DNA from: an uncultured Bilophila sp.
Lineage (GTDB): Bacteria; Desulfobacterota; Desulfovibrionia; Desulfovibrionales; Desulfovibrionaceae
Direction of reading: 5' to 3'
Length of the DNA stretch: 6,764 bases
Assembly: GCA_902373525.1 (NCBI GenBank)
Contig: CABKMN010000129.1
Span: 1 to 6,764, forward strand
The notes under the pieces are model-generated. The model did no database searches. It was not told the origin of the DNA and saw only the letters and a program-made list of their open reading frames with translations. Positions 1-6,500 of this stretch are shown here, piece after piece. The position numbers and the translations under genes were made by a program. Within the stretch, counting starts at the first letter, position 1. Every line of letters begins with the position of its first letter.

Positions 1-16
1 CCCCAAACCCCACCCC
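1..16. repeat. Edge of an interspersed GC-rich repeat
   Basis: The first 16 bases match the last 16 bases of the window (6749-6764) at 15 of 16 positions, in the same orientation; the shared core is CCCCAAACCCCA. At the right end this sequence directly follows the hairpin at 6700-6754. The left end is therefore probably the outer flank of another copy whose hairpin lies outside the window. The match is short and low in complexity, so chance is possible. Confidence 0.45.
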
Positions 17-48
17 ACTCCCCTCAAGACGTTCACAAACGGGTCAGG

Positions 49-82
49 AAACGGTTGCGGATTCGCACCGGTTTGTTCTTTT
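49..82 (+). terminator. Possible terminator of an upstream gene
   Basis: Eleven-base arms (49-59 and 64-74) pair with two imperfect positions around the loop GATT. They are followed by GTTCTTTT, a T-rich tail of the kind seen at intrinsic terminators. It would end transcription entering from the left of the window. The stem is imperfect and the upstream gene is not visible, so this is tentative. Confidence 0.35.
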
Positions 83-211
83 AACGCAAGTTCCCCGGTT
101 ATCCTTTTAAGGCCCTTCATCCTTAGAAATGAGTCGTTGGAAAAGGGAACGTTTCAGAGGAAAACGGCTCTGGAACCGGCTTTCACAGGGGAACACCTGA
201 CGCCCACGGGA

Positions 212-266
212 CCGCCTTGAAGCCGCGCAGGCGAAACAGCGTTTCGGCTGCGCGGCTTCAAGGCGG
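212..266. repeat. Long inverted repeat, 26-bp arms
   Basis: Arms at 212-237 and 241-266 are complementary at 25 of 26 positions around a three-base loop (AGC). The arms begin CCGCCTTGAAGCCGCGC. It is the first of three consecutive hairpins between the upstream region and the first gene. No T-run follows, so it does not look like a normal intrinsic terminator. It most resembles an interspersed intergenic palindrome, although it could act as a leader structure in the mRNA. Confidence 0.8.
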
Positions 267-276
267 CTTCGAGGGG

Positions 277-303
277 GTCCGGGGGGAATCATTCCCCCCG
301 GAC
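277..303. repeat. Perfect 13-bp palindrome, middle hairpin of three
   Basis: GTCCGGGGGGAAT at 277-289 is exactly complementary to 291-303, with one base between the arms; in RNA the tip would open to a slightly larger loop. It lies 10 bases after the long inverted repeat and 7 bases before the next hairpin. The regular spacing suggests that the three belong to one composite repeat unit. Confidence 0.75.
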
Positions 304-310
304 AGGGGTC

Positions 311-330
311 AAGGGGGCGGTAGCCCCTTT
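311..330. repeat. Third hairpin of the leader block
   Basis: AAGGGGGC at 311-318 pairs with GCCCCTTT at 323-330, with one G-T wobble, around the loop GGTA. A competing pairing is visible between GGCGG at 316-320 and CCGCC at 332-336, which would bring the stem directly against the ribosome binding site. The two sequences AAGGGGGC and AGCCCCTTT recur in the same order within the helicase gene on the other strand (5881-5913). Confidence 0.65.
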
Positions 331-336
331 GCCGCC

Positions 337-341
337 GGAGG
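337..341 (+). promoter_or_regulatory. Ribosome binding site that fixes the start of the first gene
   Basis: GGAGG lies 10 bases before the ATG at 352. It decides between that ATG and upstream in-frame starts that would translate the hairpins. The site directly abuts the third hairpin (311-330) and its alternative pairing (316-336), so leader folding could affect access to it. Confidence 0.7.
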
Positions 342-351
342 CACCATCACC

Positions 352-1989
352 ATGACAGAAACGCGACGCTGCATCGTCATCCCGGCCATCAAGAAAAACG
401 CGGTCATCCCTGACCAACTGGTCAAGCGCCTCGCGGGGATCACGCTGATCCAGCGGGCCATCGACACGGCGCGCGGCGTCGTCCCGGCGCAGGACGTCAT
501 CGTGGTCACGGACAGTCAGGAAATCAGCCTGATCTGCGAACGCAACGGCGTCCGCTCCCACTACAACGCCGGACTGCGCTTCACCTCGCTGGACATCATC
601 ACCGAAATGAAGTCCATCCTCCGCGAACTGGGCAACGACTACGGACACATCATCGTGTACCGCGCAAGCTGCCCCCTGCTGACGTGGGTGGACATCGACG
701 ACGCCTACCGCCGCTTTCTGGAAGACGAGGCCGACTGCCTCGTCACCGTCAAGAGCGTCCGGCACCGCATCTGGGAAGTCCATCAGGGACGGCTGGAATC
801 GTTCCTCGCCGAGGACGAATCCGAACTGGTGGTCGAGAGCAAGGCACTCATCATCATCAAGTCCGAGGCGCTGGACGGCGGCAACATCCGCCATACCGTG
901 CCGTACTTCCTCAATGACCGCTCGATGGAGATCAACAGCTATCAGGACTGGTGGCTGTGCGAACGCCTGCTGACGCAGCGCCGGGTGGTGTTCGTGGTCG
1001 CGGGCTATCCCGCCATCGGCATGGGGCATGTGTTCCGCTCGCTCATGCTGGCCCACGAAATCTCCAATCACAAGGTTTTCTTCATCTGCACAAGGGAAAG
1101 CGAACTCGCCGCCTCCAACATCGCCGCGCGCGACTACAAGACCACCATCCAGAAAGGCGAACTCTGGCAAGACGTGCTGGAACTCGCCCCGGACCTCGTG
1201 ATCAACGACATGCTGGATACCTCCCGCGAGTACATGGAGCACCTCAAGGCCGCGAACATCCCGGTGGTGAACTTCGAGGACGAAGGCCCCGGCTCGGTGC
1301 TGGCGGATCAGGTGGTCAACGCCCTGTACGAAGAGGCCGGAAAGGGGCCGAAGGACGGAACCGGAGCCAACTTCCTGTACGGGCACAAGTATTTCTGCCT
1401 GCGCGACGAGTTCATACAGGCCGAACAGAACGTTTTCCGCCCCGAACCGAAGTGCATCCTCATCACCTTCGGCGGTACGGACATGCCGGACTACACCCGC
1501 CGGACCCTCGACGCGGTGGAACCGCTCTGCCGCGAACGGGGCATCGCCGTGCGGATCGTGACCGGGCCGGGCTACGCGCACCGGGACGAACTGGTCAGGC
1601 ACATCAGGACGCTGGACAACCCGCTGCTCCGGTTCGAGTACGCCACCAACATCATGTCCCGCATGATGGAAGGCGTGGACCTCGCCGTCTGTTCCGCCGG
1701 ACGCACGGTCTACGAGCTGGCGCACATGCGCATCCCCAGCATCGTGCTGGCGCAGCACGAACGCGAGGCGCGGCACACCTTCGCCCGCGCGAACCACGGG
1801 TTCGCGTACATGGGCGTCATGCGGAAATTCAATGCCGAACGCCTCCGCAAAGTCTTCTTGCAGCTCGTCGATGAACCCGACCGACGCGAACGCCTGTATC
1901 AGCGCCAGTCCCGCATCCACTTCGAGAAGAACAAGGCCAAAGTCGTCGGCGGCATCCTGAAATTGTTGAAAAAGGAAAAAGAAAGCTGA
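352..1989 (+). CDS. Bifunctional CMP-sugar synthetase-like / PseG (SpsG)-like protein
   Basis: This 545-residue cytoplasmic protein probably acts in nonulosonic acid (sialic-like sugar) metabolism. Residues 1 to about 210 resemble NeuA/PseF-type cytidylyltransferases: strand-loop start VIPAIKKNAVIPDQ (9-22), YRASCPLL (103-110) where the family has its T-x-P-L segment, and INSYQDW (194-200) in place of the usual metal-binding D-I-D-x-x-x-D. Residues about 211-545 resemble PseG/SpsG: AIGMGHVFRSLMLA (221-234) with His226 at the position of the PseG catalytic His, FEDEG (308-312), YGHKYFCLRDEF (343-354), FGGTD (373-377), and CSAGRTVYELA (447-457) in the nucleotide-binding half. PseG removes UDP from a UDP-sugar; related domains are glycosyltransferases. 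The start is set by GGAGG at 337-341. Odd points: the expected R-x-G-S-K-R motif of the nucleotidyltransferase is absent, and the usual N-Q near the end of the PseG motif reads H-E. Domain families are fairly sure; the substrate is unknown. Confidence 0.9.
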   Translation: MTETRRCIVIPAIKKNAVIPDQLVKRLAGITLIQRAIDTARGVVPAQDVIVVTDSQEISLICERNGVRSHYNAGLRFTSLDIITEMKSILRELGNDYGHIIVYRASCPLLTWVDIDDAYRRFLEDEADCLVTVKSVRHRIWEVHQGRLESFLAEDESELVVESKALIIIKSEALDGGNIRHTVPYFLNDRSMEINSYQDWWLCERLLTQRRVVFVVAGYPAIGMGHVFRSLMLAHEISNHKVFFICTRESELAASNIAARDYKTTIQKGELWQDVLELAPDLVINDMLDTSREYMEHLKAANIPVVNFEDEGPGSVLADQVVNALYEEAGKGPKDGTGANFLYGHKYFCLRDEFIQAEQNVFRPEPKCILITFGGTDMPDYTRRTLDAVEPLCRERGIAVRIVTGPGYAHRDELVRHIRTLDNPLLRFEYATNIMSRMMEGVDLAVCSAGRTVYELAHMRIPSIVLAQHEREARHTFARANHGFAYMGVMRKFNAERLRKVFLQLVDEPDRRERLYQRQSRIHFEKNKAKVVGGILKLLKKEKES

Positions 1990-2001
1990 ACGGTTGAGGA
2001 A

Positions 2002-2029
2002 GAGAACCCTTTCCCGGAAACGTTTTCTC
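2002..2029 (+). terminator. Weak terminator-like hairpin after the first gene
   Basis: GAGAA at 2002-2006 pairs with TTCTC at 2025-2029, and TTTC at 2010-2013 pairs with GAAA at 2017-2020, with an unpaired internal segment between. It starts 12 bases after the stop codon and ends in GTTTTCT. The AACCCTTTC core is shared with the strong hairpin at 2255-2296, so it may be a decayed relative. The stem is weak. Confidence 0.3.
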
Positions 2030-2254
2030 CCCGCTCAATCCGCCGGTGCGGATCGTCTCCCCCTCGCCTCCCTCGAAGTTCGCACAGGGGTTGATGGGGG
2101 CGGGACGATTTCGACCTTTCTCCCCTTGCCGATACGTCTCCCGGCTGATACGGAACGGAACGTATTTCGTCGCATTCCAGACAGCCGCCAACGCTCGGAA
2201 ACACTCCCGAACAGGGATTCGATAACGTCAAAAGTCTTGGGAAGGGAGGGGGTG

Positions 2255-2296
2255 CGGGGGAGGGAACCCTTTCTTCAGAAAGGGTTCCCTCCCCCG
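2255..2296. repeat. Perfect 20-bp-arm hairpin upstream of spsF-like gene
   Basis: Arms 2255-2274 and 2277-2296 are exactly complementary, with only TC between them; folded RNA would have the loop TTCA. The core AACCCTTTCT...AGAAAGGGTT is echoed by the hairpin at 3455-3501. The following bases (GATTTCTCTTCTCTC) are pyrimidine-rich but not a proper T-run. It ends 35 bases before the start codon of the next gene, so it is either a terminator-derived repeat or part of that gene's 5' leader. Confidence 0.75.
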
Positions 2297-2331
2297 ATTT
2301 CTCTTCTCTCCCTCCCTCAAAGGATATTGCC

Positions 2332-3018
2332 ATGAAAACAGTGATCGTGATTCAGGCCCGGCTGGGCTCAAGCCGCCTGCCCTGCAAGACCCTGCTGAAC
2401 CTGCACGGGCAACCCGTCATCGACTGGGTGGTGGGCCGCTGCGCCCGCTCGGAACTCGCCGACGATCTGGTCGTCGCCCTGCCGGACACCCGACGCGACG
2501 AAGTGCTTGACCGGCACCTGCGGGCGCAGGGCGTGAACACCTTCCGGGGTTCGGAACAGGACGTACTCTCGCGCATGCACGGGGCCGCCGCCGCGCACGG
2601 AGCCGATCTCGTGGTCCGCGTGTGCGCCGACAACCCGCTGATCTGGGGCGGCGAAATCGACAACCTGATCCGCTTCTACCAGCGCGAACACGCCGCCGGA
2701 ACCTGCGATTACGCCTACAACCACATCCCCAAAAACAATCTCTACCCCGACGGTCTCGGCGCGGAAATCGTGTCCTTCGCACTGTTCACCAAGGCCATGA
2801 ACGAGGCCACCCTGCCCGCCCACCGCGAACATTGCCTTTCCTATATCGTGGACAACCCGGACCTGTTCCGCATCCGCACCTTCGATCCGCTCGATCCGGC
2901 GCTGCACCACCCGGAACTCAAACTGGACATGGACACCGCCGACGACTTCATCAATCTGGCGTTGCGCGACATCCGCCCGGACATCACGCCGAGGGAAATC
3001 ATGGGGCTGTTTCTGTGA
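2332..3018 (+). CDS. spsF: SpsF-family cytidylyltransferase
   Basis: This 228-residue soluble protein matches the SpsF/CMP-sugar synthetase family over its whole length and probably transfers CMP from CTP to an acidic sugar. The nucleotide-binding loop QARLGSSRLPCK (8-19) keeps the family's Arg and Lys residues; the usual Gly before Lys19 is Cys. FRGSEQDVL (71-79) and VRVCADNPLI (95-104), with the metal-binding Asp100, follow as expected. YPDGLGAEI (138-146), REH (165-167) and LDMDTADDF (198-206) complete the pattern. AAAGGA at 2319-2324, 7 bases before the ATG, supports the start. The family is reported in spore-coat and surface polysaccharide operons, often beside an SpsG/PseG protein, which fits the C-terminal half of the upstream gene. 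Unlike that neighbour, the catalytic motifs here look intact, so this may be the active nucleotide transferase of the pair. The sugar is unknown. Confidence 0.93.
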   Translation: MKTVIVIQARLGSSRLPCKTLLNLHGQPVIDWVVGRCARSELADDLVVALPDTRRDEVLDRHLRAQGVNTFRGSEQDVLSRMHGAAAAHGADLVVRVCADNPLIWGGEIDNLIRFYQREHAAGTCDYAYNHIPKNNLYPDGLGAEIVSFALFTKAMNEATLPAHREHCLSYIVDNPDLFRIRTFDPLDPALHHPELKLDMDTADDFINLALRDIRPDITPREIMGLFL

Positions 3019-3110
3019 AGAGCGCCCTTTTCGTCATCCTGCTCGTCGTATGGATCGCGTGGGGCTTCATATGGATGATCGGCAAAAACCGCCGCTCCGT
3101 CCCCGGCTGA
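3015..3110 (+). CDS. Small single-span membrane protein, 31 residues
   Basis: The frame opens with GTG, whose last bases overlap the TGA of the upstream gene (GTGA at 3015-3018), a typical arrangement for translational coupling. The peptide has one hydrophobic stretch, residues 4-23 (ALFVILLVVWIAWGFIWMIG), with three Trp residues, then a basic tail KNRRSVPG. By the positive-inside rule the C-terminus should face the cytoplasm. A G-rich segment (3003-3006) stands 8 bases before the start. I recognise no family. It may anchor or tune a membrane enzyme of the glycan pathway, but nothing in the sequence shows this. The clean hydrophobic-basic layout and the stop overlap favour a real gene; the non-ATG start and short length count against it. 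Confidence 0.5.
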   Translation: MKSALFVILLVVWIAWGFIWMIGKNRRSVPG

Positions 3111-3454
3111 TGCCCCGACGCCCACGCCCTCGGTCAGAAGGCGTCAATGACTGACGAAAACGACGGACGACATTCCGCCCCAACGGACCCCGCCGGACAG
3201 AACGCGCCCCCCACGGAACGGAACGAGCGGCGGGACGGCTAGCCCGTACCCCCTCCGAAGCGGAAAACGGGAAAACGCCCTGAGCCGCTTTTGCCGGACC
3301 GTGCGCCCGCTTCCAACGCCGTCCGGCCACACCGGCCCGATACGACCCAAAGCCCCCTCTTCCGCCGGAAGACGAACGTCTCCGAAACAGGCCCGCAAGC
3401 CTCCTCCGTCTTTCACCGACCCATATAAAAATCTTTGGAAGAGGCGGAGGAGGT
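3111..3454. other. Gap between the plus-strand genes and the convergent helicase gene
   Basis: These 344 bases are mostly without supported features. A very short frame lies at 3147-3242. A weak hairpin, with 6-bp stem AAGCGG (3258-3263) and CCGCTT (3285-3290) and a 21-base loop, is followed by only four T. Open frames on both strands are Pro/Arg/Gly-rich and lack family signatures. A short AT-rich run at 3422-3436 adjoins the terminator region and could serve as the U-rich tail of a minus-strand terminator. Confidence 0.55.
3147..3242 (+). CDS. Possible hydrophilic micropeptide, 31 residues
   Basis: ATG at 3147 follows AGAAGG (3136-3141) at a spacing of 5 bases, a usable ribosome binding site, and the frame ends with TAG at 3240-3242. 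The peptide begins MTDENDGRHSAPTDPAG and is strongly charged, with no hydrophobic core and no family I know. It lies 36 bases after the membrane micropeptide. A 31-codon frame is easily found by chance in GC-rich DNA, and its third-position GC is lower than that of the neighbouring genes. Confidence 0.15.
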   Translation: MTDENDGRHSAPTDPAGQNAPPTERNERRDG

Positions 3455-3508
3455 TTGGAGGGGCGGGGAACCCTCCAGAAAGGGTTCCCCGCCACCTCCA
3501 AGTTTTTT
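3455..3508. terminator. Strong terminator between convergent genes
   Basis: Arms 3455-3474 and 3481-3501 pair almost completely, with one bulged base, around the loop CCAGAA. On the plus strand the hairpin is followed by G and six T (3503-3508), a textbook intrinsic terminator for the sugar genes. The T-run touches the stop codon of the convergent helicase gene (3509-3511). Read on the minus strand the same hairpin starts 7 bases after that stop, and a second T-rich stretch (ATTTTTATAT, 3424-3433) follows some 20 bases beyond it, so it may serve both directions. Confidence 0.75.
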
Positions 3509-6500
3509 CTACCACTCCACCGCGATCCGCACCGCCTGTCCGGCCTTGTTGGTGAAGAGAAGATAGCCCTCCCGATGGCCGAAGAGGTATACGTCACGGG
3601 TGATCTCGACATCTTTGCGGCAATACTCGGCAATGGCGGCGAGGTTGCCCTCCTTCCACCATTGCAGGGCTTGCAGGCCGTCCGCGCTCTTGGGCGCGTT
3701 CAGGGTGGCCCGAGCCAGATTGTCCAGCGACACCCGATAGGAAAGCCGCTTCTTGACCTCCACCAGCATGTCCAGCGTGGGCAGGGAACGCAGATCATAC
3801 CCTGCGAACGGCTGCAATACCGCGTAGTCGAACCGGGAGGAGTTGAACCCGATCACCAGATCGGCCTCCCGGAGACGGGCAAACAGATCGGGAAGCGCAT
3901 CCTGCTCGTACTCGATGAAACCATCGCCCTGCGAATCGTACAGCACGGCCACACTGACGCCCATACGGTCCGCACGGTTCCAGCCGCCCACCTCGGCGGC
4001 CGAACGCCGCGTTTCCACGTCCAGCACCATATACCGGCCCGGAAGCGGCGCGGGCACGCGCGCCGTGGACACGCCCGATGCTTCTCCCATCATCACATCC
4101 ACCGCCATCGTTTCCTTCTCCCGCGTTTCGGGCTCAAGACCGCTGACGAGCATGTCCCCTTCCGGGGGCGGGGCCGCGATGAGCCGTTCCAACAAAAACA
4201 ACGCCCCGGCCTTGTCGATGGGCCGGTTGCCCGAACCGCACTTCGGGGAATGCACGCAGGACGGACACCCCAGCTCACAGGGACAACGCCGCAACAGATC
4301 GCGCACCGCCGCGAACAGCTCCGCAAGACGCGGGAACGCCGACCGGCACAGCCCCGCGCCGCCGGGCAGGCCGTCGTACACGAACACGGCGGGCAGGCCG
4401 AGCTGGGCGTGCATGGGCGTGGAAATGCCGCCGAAATCATTGCGATCCGCCATGACCATCAACGGCATGAGCCCGATGCTCGCGTGCTCCAGCGCATGGA
4501 TGGAGCCCATGAAGTGCATGAGGTTGTCCTCCGTCTCCCGGCGCGGACCGTCCGGCACGCAGAACCACAGCCCCTCGGTTTCAAACACCAGCGGCGGCAG
4601 GTCCAGCGGCACGACGCAGATCAGCCGGTTGTCGGAAACGCTGCGCCGCTCGTAGCCGGTGATGGTTTCCGTGACCCGGAGCCGCCCGAAGGCCACGGGC
4701 GAACCGAACGCCGTACCCGTGCGCTTCACTTCGATGATGGCGGTCTCCTTGTGGCTCCTGACCCGCGTGTGCCAGTTCACGCGCTGCTCCGGGACCTCGC
4801 ACCGGACAAGGCGTTCCGCCATGTCGAGGCTCTTGACCACATAGGTCTTGCCCCGGTGCAGGTACACCGCGCCGGGATGCGTTTCCTTGTACGCCTGATG
4901 CCCGTCCACGCTGCCGATGGGTTTGCCCTCGGCGTCCACGATGGTGCACGACGCGCCGCACCCCCGCAAATCCACATGCCGCTGCGGACGCTTGCGGGCC
5001 GCGATCCACTCCCCGCCGTCCGCCGATTTGAGGAGCAGCCCTTCCCGTTCCAGCTCGCGCAACGCCGCCTGCGCGCCCGGCCCGCGCAGCCACGGGTCGC
5101 CGCAGGCCAGCGGCAGTTCCGCCGCCGCGCATTCGAGGTGCCGCTTGACGATGACGTCGTTGTCGGGATTGACGACCGCCCGCTCGGGTTCGCGCTCGAA
5201 AAACGCCTCGGGCTTGTGGATGAAATACTGGTCCAGCGCGTCCTCGCCCGCCACGAGCAACACGGCGGACTCCTGCCCGGAACGGCCCACGCGGCCCCCG
5301 CGCTGCAACGTCGAAATGACCGTGCCGGGGTAGCCCACGAGAATGCACACGTCGAGGTTGCCGATGTCGATCCCCAGTTCCAGCGCGCTGGTCGTCACCA
5401 CGGCGAGCAACTGCCCGTCGCTCATGCGGGCCTCGATCTCGCGCCGCTCCTCGGGCAGAAAGCCCGCCCGGTAGGCGCTGATGCGGCCCGCGTAGCTTCC
5501 GGCCTTGTCCGCCGCCCACAGAGCAATGAGCTCGGTCATGCGCCGTGAACGGCAATAGACGATGGTCCGCAGCCCCCGCACCAACGCCGCCTTGAGCAAC
5601 GCAATGGCGGTCGTGGACGGGCTGTCCTCCGGGTCGATGAACACCATATGCCGCCTGCCCGTGGGCGCGCCCGAATCGCGGATGACGGGGATGGCCGGGA
5701 ACGGAGGAACGCCGCCGGCTGCCGAAAAAACCGTTTCCGGGGGCCCGCTTTCGATTGCTTTCCCGGAACCTGTGCCCGGCGCATCCCCCGCCTTTTCCGA
5801 AACCTCTCGCGGGGGGGCGTTTCGGCTCGTGGGCGTCGCCCCGGCGCCTCCGTCCGTCTCCGGGAGCGACACCTTGGAAGAAAGGGGCTGCCCCGAAGGA
5901 GAAAAGCCCCCTTCCGAAAGGGCCGTCCCTTCCTCCGCCCATTCCCTGCCCAGCAGATTGGCCGCGAGTTCCTCGGGATTGCCCACGGTGGCGGTGCAGA
6001 ACACGAAATTCGGGCGGGCGGCGTAGCGGGCGCACACGCGGTTCAGGCGGCGGAACAACTGGCTGATGTGCGACCCGAGGACGCCCCGGTAGATGTGCGC
6101 CTCGTCCACGACCACGAGCGAGAGTGAGGCGAGGAACGTGGTCCACTGCTGATGGTACGGCAGGATCGCCAGATGCAGCATCTCGGGGTTGGTGATCAGG
6201 ACGTTGGGCGGGTTCTTGCGGATTTTGCGGCGGAAATGGTCCGTGGTGTCGCCGTCGTAGATGGCGATGGACGGCCTTGCGGCTTCGGGCCAATGCGCCG
6301 TCAGTTCACCGAACGCCGCCAGCTGATCCTGCGCGAGCGCCTTGAGCGGGAACAGCATCAGCGCCCGACTGTCCGGGTCCTGCAAGCACTTTTCCAGTAT
6401 CGGCAGGCTGTAGCAGAGCGTCTTGCCGCTGGCCGTGGGCGTAGCGACGACCACGTCGCGTCCGGCGCGGATGTTGTCCGCCGTCAGCGCCTGATGGCTG

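Larger units (their letters stand above)
1..351. other. Intergenic leader upstream of the first gene
   Basis: No convincing gene is seen in these 351 bases. The stretch holds, in order, the edge of a repeat (1-16), a hairpin followed by a T-rich run that could end an upstream gene (49-82), about 130 bases with no clear feature, and three tandem hairpins (212-330) that run directly into the ribosome binding site of the first gene. The reading frame of the first gene stays open upstream through the hairpins, but that extension is rich in Arg, Gly and Ser and looks like translated palindrome. I found no convincing -35/-10 pair. A TTGCGG at 55-60 followed by TTTTAA at 79-84 has usable spacing but lies inside the terminator-like hairpin. 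Confidence 0.7.
1990..2331. other. Intergenic gap between the two sugar genes
   Basis: These 342 bases hold no convincing gene. An imperfect hairpin lies just after the upstream stop (2002-2029), a small 6-bp hairpin with loop CGGT lies at 2038-2053, and a perfect 42-base palindrome lies at 2255-2296. Open frames cross the gap on both strands, but they translate G- and C-runs into low-complexity peptide. TTGCCG at 2126 followed by GATACG at 2147 has a 15-base spacer, shorter than the usual 17, so I do not call it a promoter. The gap is long for an operon, so the second gene may have its own promoter. Confidence 0.65.

Noticed and set aside
217..351. N-terminal extension of the first gene by 45 codons
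   Set aside because: The extension translates the hairpin block, has no family similarity, and the ATG at 352 has GGAGG 10 bases upstream and begins directly at the nucleotidyltransferase fold.
289..1920. A 543-codon open frame on the minus strand opposite the first gene
   Set aside because: It is the antisense shadow of a GC-rich gene: its peptide is full of Val, His, Asp and Arg, matches no family I know, and lies opposite a frame with clear motifs.
2126..2152. A possible promoter (TTGCCG and GATACG)
   Set aside because: The spacer is 15 bases and both boxes are poor matches; nothing else supports it.
1899..2335. Overlapping open frames of 113 to 144 codons on both strands around the gap between the first two genes
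   Set aside because: They read G- and C-runs of the palindromes as Pro, Gly, Arg and Ser and show no domain; none has a clear ribosome binding site.
3258..3292. A hairpin with a 6-bp stem followed by TTTT
   Set aside because: The loop is 21 bases and the T-run is only four, too weak to call a terminator when a much better one lies at 3455-3508.
3455..5548. A 697-codon open frame on the plus strand opposite the helicase
   Set aside because: Its start lies inside the terminator hairpin, the peptide is Arg/His/Ala-rich without motifs, and the opposite strand encodes the exonuclease and DUF1998 domains.
4581..6293. A 570-codon frame on the same strand as the helicase but shifted
   Set aside because: It is highly Arg/Gly-rich, shows no domain signature, and overlaps the real helicase frame that carries every expected motif.
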